DNA of 64,000 nt from Streptomyces sp. CB01635 (GTDB lineage: Bacteria; Actinomycetota; Actinomycetes; Streptomycetales; Streptomycetaceae): NCBI RefSeq assembly GCF_002803065.1, contig NZ_NNBL01000001.1:402646-466645 (forward strand). Reading direction: 5' to 3'. The notes below the pieces were generated by a model. It did not search any database. It was not told where the DNA came from and saw only the letters and a program-made list of their open reading frames with translations. The position numbers and the translations under genes are program-made. Below, piece after piece: positions 54,747 to 62,979 of this stretch. How positions within the stretch are numbered: the first letter of the stretch is position 1; every line of letters begins with the position of its first letter.

Positions 54747-54799
54747 GGTCCGCCGGGCGTCCTTCCCGTGGGGGGTGGGGTCGTCCGGCGGACCTTTTT
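54747..54799 (+). terminator. Intrinsic terminator with U-tract after the protease
   Basis: GGTCCGCCGG (54747-54756) pairs with CCGGCGGACC (54785-54794), directly followed by TTTTT (54795-54799). The intervening 28 nt are G-rich. A U-tract is uncommon in Streptomyces. Confidence 0.85.
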
Positions 54800-54885
54800 C
54801 GCTTCAAGCCGGGTCATTCGGGGCCATTTCTGGTCGTTTTCGAGTGTCCCGTTTTCGTAAGGCCCGTGCGGTGGACAATAAGGGC

Positions 54886-56436
54886 ATGAGCCAGCAGGGG
54901 GAGAGGAACTCCGGCCGACACGGTCAAGGCGACGACTGGTGGGGGCAGTTGTACGACGAATCCACCGACGACACGGGCCCGACCCCGGCCCCGGACACCC
55001 TCGACGACCGCTTCGCCTCGGCGTCGGGGACGGTCTCGCCACCAGGTTCCGACAGGGGCGAGGAGCAGGTCCCGGAACCGGTGCCCGAGCAGGTCCCCGG
55101 GCCGGTGCCCGAGCAGGTCACGGAGCGGGCGCCGGTCCCGGAGCAGCGGATGGCTCCGCCACCGCCACCGCCCCCGGAGCAGCGGATGGCTCCGCCACCG
55201 CCCCCGGCGCCTGCCCGGCCCGTGGACCCGCCGCCGGATCCGGGCGCCCCGCGTGCCCCGTGGGAACCCCCGGCACACGCTCCGGGGCGCCCCCGGAGTT
55301 TTCCGCCCGGGCCACCGCCGCCCGGCCACCGGCCACCACCGCCCCCTCCCACCGCCGCGCCGGACCTCCGCGCGCCCGACACCGATGCGCACGCCACCGA
55401 CGCGGCCCCCGACACCGGCCCCGGCCAGGACGCGGTCGTCGCCGAAGGGCCCGGGGCCCGCCCCGAACCCCCGGTCATCCCCTACGTGGGCGACGGCCCG
55501 CCCACCTACGACGCCGAACCCACCGCGCTCCCGCCCGCCGACCCCGACACCCTCGACGACCTCGTCGCCGACACCGTCCTGGACGGCGCCAGATACGGGA
55601 CATCCACCCTGCGCGCGGTGTCCGTGCGCGGCGACTCCGCGCGCTACCGGGGCGAGCCCCGCCGCGACTGTCTGCTCACCGCCCGGTTCGGCACGGGACC
55701 CGGCGCCCTGATCCTGGTCGCCATGGCCACCGGCGCCCGCGCCGCCCCCGGGGCGCACCGCGCGGCGGCCGAGGCCTGCGACTGGATCGGCCGCGCCGTC
55801 GGCCGCAGCCACGCGAGGCTCGCCGAGGACATCCGCGCCGCCCACCGGGGCGACCTCAAGTCGGGCCTGCACCGCCTGACGGACCGCAGCCTCGGCAGAC
55901 TCAGGGCGAGCGCCGCCGAGCAGGGCCTCGAACCGGAGGAGTACACGGCGAGCCTGCGCTGCCTCCTGCTGCCCGCCGACCCCGACTGCCGCACCCGCGT
56001 GTTCTTCGGCGTCGGCGGAGGCGGCCTGTTCCGGCTGCGCGACGGCGCGTGGCAGGACATCGAGCCGCAGGTCTCCGAGGTGTCGGGCGCCCCCGTCGTC
56101 GGCTACGGCTCACCGCCGCCGGAGACCCCCGACGGCGACCGCCTGACCATGGACCTCGGGATCACCACGCCCCCGAGCCCGTACGAGCCGGCACCCGAGC
56201 AGCCCCGCGACCCGTTCCGCTTCCGGGCCTCCGTCGCCCGCCCGGGTGACACGCTCCTGCTGTGCACGGCGGGCCTCGCCGAGCCCCTGCGGGGCGAGCC
56301 GGAACTGTCCGGGCACCTCACGCGCCGCTGGAACGGGAGCGGCCCGCCCGGCCTCACCGCCTTCCTCGCGGACACCCAGGTACGGGTCAAGGGGTACGCG
56401 GACGACCGCACGGCCGCCGCTGTTTGGGAGGCGTAA
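54886..56436 (+). CDS. PP2C-like protein lacking metal-binding aspartates, Pro-rich N-terminus
   Basis: A 516-residue protein. Residues 1-50 hold a conserved DDWWGQLYDESTDDTGPTP motif, residues 55-225 are Pro-rich with tandem repeats, and residues 230-516 align with protein phosphatase 2C. The metal motif DGxGG is replaced by ATGARAAPG, the N-terminal RxxNEDA region by YRGEPRRDC, and the terminal DN by DD in DDRTAAAVW. A catalytically inactive, ligand-binding or scaffold role is likely. ATG 54886 has AAGGG almost adjacent, and GACAAT 6 nt upstream could be a leaderless -10. Confidence 0.8.
   Translation: MSQQGERNSGRHGQGDDWWGQLYDESTDDTGPTPAPDTLDDRFASASGTVSPPGSDRGEEQVPEPVPEQVPGPVPEQVTERAPVPEQRMAPPPPPPPEQRMAPPPPPAPARPVDPPPDPGAPRAPWEPPAHAPGRPRSFPPGPPPPGHRPPPPPPTAAPDLRAPDTDAHATDAAPDTGPGQDAVVAEGPGARPEPPVIPYVGDGPPTYDAEPTALPPADPDTLDDLVADTVLDGARYGTSTLRAVSVRGDSARYRGEPRRDCLLTARFGTGPGALILVAMATGARAAPGAHRAAAEACDWIGRAVGRSHARLAEDIRAAHRGDLKSGLHRLTDRSLGRLRASAAEQGLEPEEYTASLRCLLLPADPDCRTRVFFGVGGGGLFRLRDGAWQDIEPQVSEVSGAPVVGYGSPPPETPDGDRLTMDLGITTPPSPYEPAPEQPRDPFRFRASVARPGDTLLLCTAGLAEPLRGEPELSGHLTRRWNGSGPPGLTAFLADTQVRVKGYADDRTAAAVWEA
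55063..55210 (+). repeat. In-frame tandem repeats in the Pro-rich linker
   Basis: A GAGCAGGT-led 24-bp unit starts at 55063, 55087 and 55111 (Pro-Glu-Gln-Val-Pro octapeptide), followed by two copies of a GAGCAGCGGATGG-led 36-bp unit at 55141 and 55177 (EQRMAPPPPP). Both lengths are multiples of three, so changes in copy number preserve the frame. Confidence 0.8.
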
Positions 56437-56506
56437 CCGCGCCCGCTGTGAATTCATGGGGAAAGGAGTGTCCTCAGTACCCGGTTCGTGAAGGGGCGCA
56501 TGAGTC

Positions 56507-58252
56507 ATGGCCAAGCAGAACGTCGCCGAGCAGTTCGTCGACATCCTCGTCCGCGCGGGCGTCAAGCGCATGTACGGCGTCGTCGGTGACAGCCTGAACC
56601 CGGTCGTCGACGCGATCCGCCGCAACTCCGCGATCGACTGGATCCACGTACGGCACGAGGAGACCGCAGCATTCGCCGCCGGGGCGGAGGCACAGGTCAC
56701 GGGGAAGCTGACGTCCTGCGCCGGCTCCTGCGGGCCCGGCAATCTGCACCTCATCAACGGGCTCTACGACGCCCACCGCTCCATGGCCCCGGTCCTGGCC
56801 CTCGCCTCGCACATTCCGTCGAGCGAGATCGGCCTCGGCTACTTCCAGGAGACCCACCCGGACCGGCTCTTCCAGGAGTGCTCGCACTACAGCGAGATGA
56901 TCTCCAACCCGCAGCAGATGCCGCGCGTCCTGCAGACGGCGATCCAGCACGCGGTCGGCCAGTCGGGCGTCAGCGTCGTCACGCTGCCCGGCGACATCGC
57001 CGACCGGCCCGCCCCCGAGAAGTCCGTCGAGACGGCGATCGTCACGTCCCGGCCGACCATCCGCCCGGGCGACGCGGAGATCGACCGGCTCGTCGAGATG
57101 ATCGACGAGGCCGCCAAGGTCACCCTCTTCTGCGGCAGCGGCACCGCGGGCGCGCACACCGAGGTCATGGAGTTCGCCGAGAAGATCAAGTCTCCGGTCG
57201 GGCACGCCCTGCGCGGCAAGGAATGGATTCAGTACGACAACCCGTTCGACGTCGGGATGAGCGGGCTGCTCGGGTACGGCGCCGCGTACGAGGCGACGCA
57301 CGAGTGCGATCTGCTGATCCTGCTCGGCACGGACTTCCCGTACAACGCGTTCCTGCCGCAGAAGGACGTGAAGATCGTCCAGGTCGACGTCAGGCCGGAG
57401 CGCCTCGGCCGGCGCTCGAAGCTGGACCTCGCGGTGTGGGGCGACGTGCGCGAGACGCTGCGCTGTCTGACCCCGCGCGTGCAGCCGAAGACGAACCGGC
57501 GCTTCCTCGACAAGATGCTCAAGAAGCACGCGGACACCCTCGAAGGCGTCATCAAGGCGTACACGAAGAAGGTCGAGAAGCACACCCCGATCCACCCGGA
57601 GTACGTCGCCTCCGTACTGGACGAACTCGCCGCCGACGACGCCGTGTTCACGGTCGACACGGGCATGTGCAACGTGTGGGCGGCGCGCTACATCTCGCCC
57701 AACGGGCGCCGTCGCGTGATCGGTTCGTTCTCGCACGGCTCCATGGCCAACGCGCTGCCGATGGCGATCGGCGCCCAGTTCGTCGACCGCGGCCGCCAGG
57801 TCGTCTCGATGTCGGGCGACGGCGGGTTCTCCATGCTGATGGGAGACTTCCTGACCCTCGTCCAGTACGACCTGCCGGTCAAGGTCGTCCTCTTCAACAA
57901 CTCATCCCTCGGGATGGTCGAGTTGGAGATGCTCGTGGCGGGGCTCCCGTCGTACGGGACGACGAACAAGAACCCGGACTTCGCGGCCGTCGCCCGCGCG
58001 TGCGGCGCGTACGGGGTGCGCGTGGAGAAGCCGAAGCAGCTCGCCGGGGCGCTGAAGGACGCCTTCAAGCACAAGGGCCCCGCCCTCGTCGACATCGTCA
58101 CCGACCCCAACGCCCTGTCGATCCCGCCGAGGATCAGCGCCGAGATGGTGACGGGCTTCGCGCTCTCCGCTTCCAAGATCGTCCTGGACGGCGGTGTCGG
58201 CCGCATGGTGCAGATGGCCCGCTCCAACATCCGCAACGTGCCACGCCCGTAG
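56507..58252 (+). CDS. poxB: Thiamine pyrophosphate enzyme, pyruvate dehydrogenase (quinone)/oxidase-type
   Basis: A 581-residue ThDP- and FAD-dependent enzyme of the PoxB group. The catalytic glutamate is in VRHEETAAFAAGAEA and the ThDP motif is SGDGGFSMLMGDFLTLVQYDLPVKVVLFNNSS. It would decarboxylate pyruvate to acetate plus CO2 at the membrane, passing electrons to quinone; acetyl-phosphate formation is the alternative. The ribosome site is GAAGGGG about 12 bases upstream, rather far. It follows the PP2C-like gene by 70 bp and may share its transcript. Confidence 0.9.
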   Translation: MAKQNVAEQFVDILVRAGVKRMYGVVGDSLNPVVDAIRRNSAIDWIHVRHEETAAFAAGAEAQVTGKLTSCAGSCGPGNLHLINGLYDAHRSMAPVLALASHIPSSEIGLGYFQETHPDRLFQECSHYSEMISNPQQMPRVLQTAIQHAVGQSGVSVVTLPGDIADRPAPEKSVETAIVTSRPTIRPGDAEIDRLVEMIDEAAKVTLFCGSGTAGAHTEVMEFAEKIKSPVGHALRGKEWIQYDNPFDVGMSGLLGYGAAYEATHECDLLILLGTDFPYNAFLPQKDVKIVQVDVRPERLGRRSKLDLAVWGDVRETLRCLTPRVQPKTNRRFLDKMLKKHADTLEGVIKAYTKKVEKHTPIHPEYVASVLDELAADDAVFTVDTGMCNVWAARYISPNGRRRVIGSFSHGSMANALPMAIGAQFVDRGRQVVSMSGDGGFSMLMGDFLTLVQYDLPVKVVLFNNSSLGMVELEMLVAGLPSYGTTNKNPDFAAVARACGAYGVRVEKPKQLAGALKDAFKHKGPALVDIVTDPNALSIPPRISAEMVTGFALSASKIVLDGGVGRMVQMARSNIRNVPRP

Positions 58253-58396
58253 CCGGTACGTGTCGCCCTGCCGGCGCCTGCCGGGCCACGAGTTCGTTGG
58301 TGGATGAATCCACAGGAGTGCGGACATGCGTGCGGGGCATGCATTCCCGTGTACGCGTTCGAGCGTGGTCGCAGGAGAAGGGTCAAGGTCATCGGC

Positions 58397-58903
58397 GTGC
58401 GGGCGGGGGTCATGAAACGGCTGGTACGAGGGCGCGTTCCCACCACGGTGGCCGGACGCTCCCCAACGGAGGAAGCGCCGGGCGGCGACGGGGCGGCGAC
58501 AGACGGCACGACGGACGGCGGCGCGAAGCTCAGGCGCACGCTGGGGCGGTCCGATCTTCGGGCGGTGCCCGAGGCCAGACGCGCACTGCGCGAACTCCTC
58601 GACGAGTGGGGCCCGCCGGAGAGGTCGCAGACCGCGGAACTGCTCACCAGCGAACTGGTGACGAACGCCCTGGTGCACACCGACCACGACGCCGTCCTCA
58701 CGGCCACCGTCGGGCCGAAGCGGCTCCGGGTGGAGGTCAGGGACTTCGTGGGGCGCAGGCCGAGGCTGCGCGTACCGGTCGCCGACGACGGTACGAACGG
58801 CCGGGGTCTCGTCCTGGTGCAGTCCCTCGCGGACGCCTGGGGCGTACGGGCCCTGGGGGTGGGCAAGGTGGTCTGGTTCGAACTGGACGGTGGTCCCGCG
58901 TGA
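58397..58903 (+). CDS. RsbW-like ATP-binding protein (HATPase_c, anti-sigma type)
   Basis: A roughly 168-residue GHKL ATPase domain: N-box LTSELVTNALVHTDHDAVL, G1-like DDGTNGRGLVLVQSLADAWGV and the terminal KVVWFEL. These small Streptomyces kinases bind anti-anti-sigma factors or act as serine kinases. The start is uncertain: GTG 58397 has AAGG eight bases upstream; ATG 58304 (31 codons earlier, Cys-rich, no ribosome site) and ATG 58412 are alternatives. The stop codon lies in the loop of a 12-bp hairpin. Confidence 0.82.
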   Translation: MRAGVMKRLVRGRVPTTVAGRSPTEEAPGGDGAATDGTTDGGAKLRRTLGRSDLRAVPEARRALRELLDEWGPPERSQTAELLTSELVTNALVHTDHDAVLTATVGPKRLRVEVRDFVGRRPRLRVPVADDGTNGRGLVLVQSLADAWGVRALGVGKVVWFELDGGPA

Positions 58904-58918
58904 CACCGCGGGACCACC
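58889..58918. terminator. Hairpin with the stop codon in its loop
   Basis: GGTGGTCCCGCG (58889-58900, the last codons of the ATPase gene) pairs perfectly with CGCGGGACCACC (58907-58918). The loop TGACAC contains the stop codon. It separates the ATPase gene from the convergent DUF2637 gene. Confidence 0.85.
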
Positions 58919-58967
58919 GCCCGGAACGGCAAGCCCGCCGGGCCGGACTCCCTTCGGACGACAGGAC

Positions 58968-60047
58968 CTAGCCGAATTGCCGCTCGAGGTCCTTGAGCTT
59001 CTGCTCCAGTGAGTCGAGCCGCGGCAGGGCCTGGGTGTCGTCCTCCGCCGTGAGGTCGACCGTGACGGGCTTGCCGGCTTCAGGGCCGCCTTTGACGGCC
59101 TGGAGGGAGGGACGCGCGCGCAGCGGGAGCTGTTCCTGAGGTGAGGGCGGCGGGTCCTCCGATATGGCAGGCTCCGCGCCCGCCTGCCCCGTGCCGGCCC
59201 CCGCGGAGACGGCGGTCTGCACGTCCACCTGGCGCCCTCCGCGCCCTCCGAGCGTGGGATGGCCCCGGCTGATCGCCTTGAGCTGGGCCCGCTCCAGCTT
59301 CTCGTGCTCGCGCCTGCGCAGCCGGTTCTGCTCCTTCTCGCGCTTGTCCTCGCGCACCTCCTCCACTGCCTCGTCCAGGGTGCGCACCCCTTCGAGCAGC
59401 ATCAGCGACCAGGCGCCGTACGTCTCGCGGGGCGCGCGCAGCCACCGCACGATCCGGATCTGCGGCAACGGCCTCGGCACCAGGCCCTGTTCACGCAGGG
59501 CCGCGCGGCGGGTCTGCTTCAGCGCGCGGTCGAAGAGGACCGCGGCGGACAGGGACATGCCGGCGAAGAAGTGCGGGGCGCCCGCGTGGCTGATGCCGCG
59601 CGGCGCGTGCACCCAGTTGAACCAGGCGGCGGCGCCCGCGAAGGTCCACACGAGTATCCGGGAGCCGAGCGCCGCGTCGCCGTGGCTCGCCTCGCGCACC
59701 GCGAGCACGGAGCAGAACATGGCCGCGCCGTCGAGGCCGAACGGGACGAGGTACTCCCAGCCCCCGGACAGGTTCAGGTTCTGCTGGCCGAAGCCGACAA
59801 GCCCGTGGAAGGAGAGCGCGGCGGCCACGGCGGCGCAGCAGAACAGCAGCAGGTAGGACGCGGTGCCGTAGACGGCCTCCTTGCGCCTGCGGCGTTCCTC
59901 GCTGCGCTCCCACGAGTCGTCGGACGATGCGGCCGCCCTCTCCCCGGCGCGCTTGCTGCGTGCGAGGACCGCCACCGCCGCCAGCAGGCCCAGGAGCAGC
60001 ACGGCGCCGGGAAGCAGCCAGTCCAGCGATATGTCGGTCAGTCTCAT
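58968..60047 (-). CDS. DUF2637 membrane protein
   Basis: A 359-residue protein: one N-terminal span (WLLPGAVLLLGLLAAVAVL), a basic loop, then about four spans (about 60-200) including LSFHGLVGFGQQNLNLSGGWEYLVPFGLDGAAMFCSVLAVREASHG, the DUF2637 core. The hydrophilic C-terminal half includes a charged coiled-coil-like segment (VEEVREDKREKEQNRLRRREHEKLERAQL) and a final leucine-heptad helix. The domain resembles plasmid spread proteins, but its role here is unknown. ATG 60047 follows AAGGGA by six bases; the open frame upstream lacks a ribosome site. Confidence 0.85.
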   Translation of the reverse strand: MRLTDISLDWLLPGAVLLLGLLAAVAVLARSKRAGERAAASSDDSWERSEERRRRKEAVYGTASYLLLFCCAAVAAALSFHGLVGFGQQNLNLSGGWEYLVPFGLDGAAMFCSVLAVREASHGDAALGSRILVWTFAGAAAWFNWVHAPRGISHAGAPHFFAGMSLSAAVLFDRALKQTRRAALREQGLVPRPLPQIRIVRWLRAPRETYGAWSLMLLEGVRTLDEAVEEVREDKREKEQNRLRRREHEKLERAQLKAISRGHPTLGGRGGRQVDVQTAVSAGAGTGQAGAEPAISEDPPPSPQEQLPLRARPSLQAVKGGPEAGKPVTVDLTAEDDTQALPRLDSLEQKLKDLERQFG

Positions 60048-60263
60048 CTGGGGTCCCTTGCGTCGCGGTAGGGCTTTTCGGCCGCCATATTGACTCAAGG
60101 CCACCGGTGCGCAAGGAGTTTCGGGACAAGAGAACGCCATTGGAGTGCGAGGGGGCGTACGAAGCGGGCATGCGCTCGAACTCCCTTGAGAATGAGGGAA
60201 GTTGAGTTCGAATCACGTCACCCGAAAGGGTGGTTCATGGCGAGGGGGTTGCCGCCGTCGCGT

Positions 60264-61109
60264 TCAGGCGGTTGCGCTCAGCCTCGCCACTCGGTCCGCG
60301 TCGCAGGTGCGGGGGCACGTCACACAGGTGTCCTCGGGGCGCAGCGTGTAGAAGAGGCAGCAGCTCGCCCGGTCGCGCGTCGGCAGCGACTGGCCCTCGG
60401 GGCCGGTGAGTTCACGGAACGCGGGCTTGCCGGCGTACGGCTTCGTCGTGCCGGGCAGCAGCAGTTCGAGCTCCTGCATCGCGCGGCGCTCCTCGCCGAG
60501 CAGATGGGCGATGTACCAGAGGCCCTCGACGATCTCGTCGGTCGCCATGCCCCACAGGGCGCGCGGGCCGCGCCGCATCCGCGGTCCGAATCCGGTGAGC
60601 ACCGGGCCCAGGTGGCCGGCGACGGCCGCGCGCACCTCGGCCCGCAGCGCCTCCTCGTCGGGCACGACGTGGGCGCCGGGCAGTGCTGCGGCCGGGTCGC
60701 CCGGCAGGCAGGCGAAGTCGGTGACGCGTACGGCCATCCGTCCCAGGGTGCGCTGGAAGGCGACGTCCGTCACGGGGAAGCGCGGGACACGGCGGTCCAG
60801 GAACCACGGCACCGTGACCAGCAGGCAGGCGGGCCAGGCGTAGCGGTGCAGGCCGAAACTGGCGACGACGTCCGGGCGGGCCTGCTGCCCGTAGTCCTTG
60901 AGCACCTGAGCGTTGTCCCACGCGAGGAACGCGTCGAGGGCGGGTCCGCCCTCCGCGAGCCGGGCGGCGGCGACCCAGCCGCTGCCCTGAGGGGGTTCCT
61001 CGGTGTCGGCGAGCTCCGTGATCCGCAGACCCGCGAACACCTCGGTCAGCCGGGTGTACGCGGGCGTGAGCGCGCTGGTGGCCGCGGGGGCCGATGCGGG
61101 GAAAGGCAT
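60264..61109 (-). CDS. FhuF-like (2Fe-2S) siderophore-iron reductase
   Basis: A 281-residue protein. The C-terminus carries the unusual FhuF cluster motif C-C-x10-C-x2-C (ASCCLFYTLRPEDTCVTCPRTC). The rest is the FhuF fold with FGLHRYAWPACLLVTVPWFLDRRVP. It would reduce ferric siderophores in the cytosol to release iron. A perfect DtxR/DmdR-type iron box lies 31 bp upstream, so expression should rise under iron starvation. ATG 61109 lacks a clear ribosome site; GTG 61121 is the alternative. Confidence 0.9.
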   Translation of the reverse strand: MPFPASAPAATSALTPAYTRLTEVFAGLRITELADTEEPPQGSGWVAAARLAEGGPALDAFLAWDNAQVLKDYGQQARPDVVASFGLHRYAWPACLLVTVPWFLDRRVPRFPVTDVAFQRTLGRMAVRVTDFACLPGDPAAALPGAHVVPDEEALRAEVRAAVAGHLGPVLTGFGPRMRRGPRALWGMATDEIVEGLWYIAHLLGEERRAMQELELLLPGTTKPYAGKPAFRELTGPEGQSLPTRDRASCCLFYTLRPEDTCVTCPRTCDADRVARLSATA

Positions 61110-61139
61110 GCAGGGGACCACCGAATCGCGATCGTTTGC

Positions 61140-61154
61140 AGGTAAGCCTTACCT
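61140..61154. promoter_or_regulatory. Iron box (DtxR/DmdR1/IdeR-type operator)
   Basis: AGGTAAG-C-CTTACCT is a perfect 7+7 bp dyad matching the core of the actinobacterial iron-box consensus. It lies 31-45 bp before the FhuF-like gene. The GntR gene on the other side starts 97 bp away. Confidence 0.8.
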
Positions 61155-61250
61155 TACCCGAGCGATGGGGGGTTTGAACTGCGGGCCCAGCGGCCTATGG
61201 TTCTGCGTTGGACGAATTCCGCGGATTACCGACGACAGGGGAGGACCTGG

Positions 61251-62024
61251 GTGGAGCAGGCCAGAACGCGCGCCGACAGTGCCCCCTCAGGGCTGCCCGC
61301 GGGCGTTCCCGAGCAGCGGGGCACCGCCGGGTGGCACCAGGTGCCCGAGCAGACCCGGGGCGAGCACACCCACAGCGAGACGCCGCTGCCGCGCCCCCGC
61401 GTCGAGCGGACCTCCGTGCGCGGGCAGGTGCTCGACGCGCTGCGCACCGCGCTCGTCGACGGCGAGCTCGTGCCCGGCGAGGTCTACTCCGCGCCCGTCC
61501 TCGGTGACGGCCTCGGCGTCTCGGCGACGCCCGTGCGCGAGGCGATGCAGCAGCTGGCCCGCGAAGGCGCCGTCGAGGTCGTGCCGAACCGCGGCTTCCG
61601 CGTCACCGAGCGCAGCGCCCGCGAGCTCGCCGAGCTGGCCGAGGTGCGGGCGCTGATCGAGGTGCCCGTAGTGCTGCGGCTCGCCCGTACGGTGCCGGTG
61701 GCGCGCTGGGCCGAGCTGCGGCCCCTCGCCGACGCGACGGCCGTCGCGGCCGCCGGCGGCGACCGTGCGCACTACGCGGAGACGGACCGGGCCTTTCACC
61801 GCGCGATGCTCGCCCTCGGCGGCAACGAACAGCTCGTACGGGTCGCGGACGACCTGCACCGCCGCTCGCAGTGGCCCCTGCCCGGCGGCGGACCGCTGTC
61901 CCGCCGCGCCGACCTGGTGGCCGACGCCGCGGAACACATGGCACTCCTCGCGGCGCTGGAGGCCCAGGACCTCACGGTGGTGCAGGCGCTGGTACGGGAG
62001 CACTTCGCCGGGGCAGCGGACTGA
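61251..62024 (+). CDS. GntR family regulator (FadR-like)
   Basis: A 257-residue regulator. After a roughly 55-residue hydrophilic N-terminal extension comes the winged helix (VRGQVLDALRTALVDGELVPGEVYSAPVLGDGLGVSATPVREAMQQLAREGAVEVVPNRGFRVTE), then a helical FCD ligand domain (EVRALIEVPVVLRLAR... YAETDRAFHRAMLALGGNEQL... DAAEHMALLAALEAQD). Effectors of this branch are usually carboxylic acids. GTG 61251 follows GGGAGG by about six bases. Target unknown. Confidence 0.9.
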   Translation: MEQARTRADSAPSGLPAGVPEQRGTAGWHQVPEQTRGEHTHSETPLPRPRVERTSVRGQVLDALRTALVDGELVPGEVYSAPVLGDGLGVSATPVREAMQQLAREGAVEVVPNRGFRVTERSARELAELAEVRALIEVPVVLRLARTVPVARWAELRPLADATAVAAAGGDRAHYAETDRAFHRAMLALGGNEQLVRVADDLHRRSQWPLPGGGPLSRRADLVADAAEHMALLAALEAQDLTVVQALVREHFAGAAD

Positions 62025-62053
62025 CTGCGCCGGCATCGGCCCGCGCCGGACCG

Positions 62054-62830
62054 TCAGGCCGCCGTCGGCAAGTGCTCCGCCAGCCATGTGGGAACGCCGC
62101 CCAGGAGGCGGAACAGGCGGGACGCCTCCGCACGCAAGCGGGCCGCCGCCTCCGGGTCGGGTTCCGCCTCCGCCAGGGAAGCGAGCGCCGGTGCCGTGCC
62201 GACCAGGTAGCCGAGTTCCTCGCGGATGCGCAGCGACTCGGCGAAACCGTGCCGGGCCTCCGTCAACTCGCCTTCGCGCAGGGCGAGTCCGGCCAGATGG
62301 CGCCAGGTGAAGGACAGCAGCAGCGGATCGGGGTGCGCCGTCGCACCCGCGTGGGCCCTGCGGTAAGCGGCCCTGGCCGCCTGCGGCGAGTCGGACAGGT
62401 TCTCCGCCATCAGGCCGCGCCTGAAGTCCAGCAGGGCGCGTCCCGGGGCGCCGGGCGGGAGCAGCGCGGCGGCCCTGCCGAGTGCGGAGCGCGCCTCGTC
62501 GGCCCGGTCCCGTACCCCCAACAGCGTTGCCGAGTAGGCGAGTTGACCGCGCTCGCAGGCCGCGGCGCCGCGTTCGCCGTCATCGTGGGCCAGGGCCTCG
62601 GCGGCGCGCAGCGCGTCCTCCGCGGCGGCCCAGCCCTGCTCGGTGTAGAGGCAGCGCTCCCCGAGCAGCGCGGCCCGCTGGAGCGCGGCCCGCGCGTCCG
62701 TCGCGGCGAGCCGCTCGAGCAGTGCGGCCGCGTCGGTCCAGCAGGCGCGTGAGCGCAGCCGCCATACCGCGGTCTGGAGTGGATCGTCCCCTGCAGTCGT
62801 TCCGGAACCAGACATGGCGGTATGCGCCAC
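62054..62830 (-). CDS. Helical-repeat (TPR-like) hypothetical protein
   Basis: A 258-residue Ala/Leu-rich, probably all-helical protein with TPR-like spacing (ALQRAALLGERCLYTEQGWAAAEDALRAAEALAHDDG; LLSFTWRHLAGLALREGELTEARHGFAESLRIREELG). No signal peptide or catalytic motif. GTG 62830 is chosen because GGGAGGG lies four bases upstream; ATG 62815 is possible. Likely a protein-protein interaction module. The adjacent PucR gene faces the same way. Confidence 0.75.
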   Translation of the reverse strand: MAHTAMSGSGTTAGDDPLQTAVWRLRSRACWTDAAALLERLAATDARAALQRAALLGERCLYTEQGWAAAEDALRAAEALAHDDGERGAAACERGQLAYSATLLGVRDRADEARSALGRAAALLPPGAPGRALLDFRRGLMAENLSDSPQAARAAYRRAHAGATAHPDPLLLSFTWRHLAGLALREGELTEARHGFAESLRIREELGYLVGTAPALASLAEAEPDPEAAARLRAEASRLFRLLGGVPTWLAEHLPTAA

Positions 62831-62979
62831 GTTGCCCTCCCCGAGCACACCATTGAGCCGAGCTGTCGTGCGCGCATCTCAGCATGGATGGGCACACTCG
62901 GCCAAGGGGGTAGGTGAAAGATTTCACAATCGCATGGGGTGGCGGACGGGGTTCGAAACACCCTTCGGGCGGCCCGAGT

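Noticed and set aside
55063..55210. CRISPR-like tandem repeats
   Set aside because: Units are in frame within a Pro-rich coding region, have no variable spacers and no cas genes are nearby.
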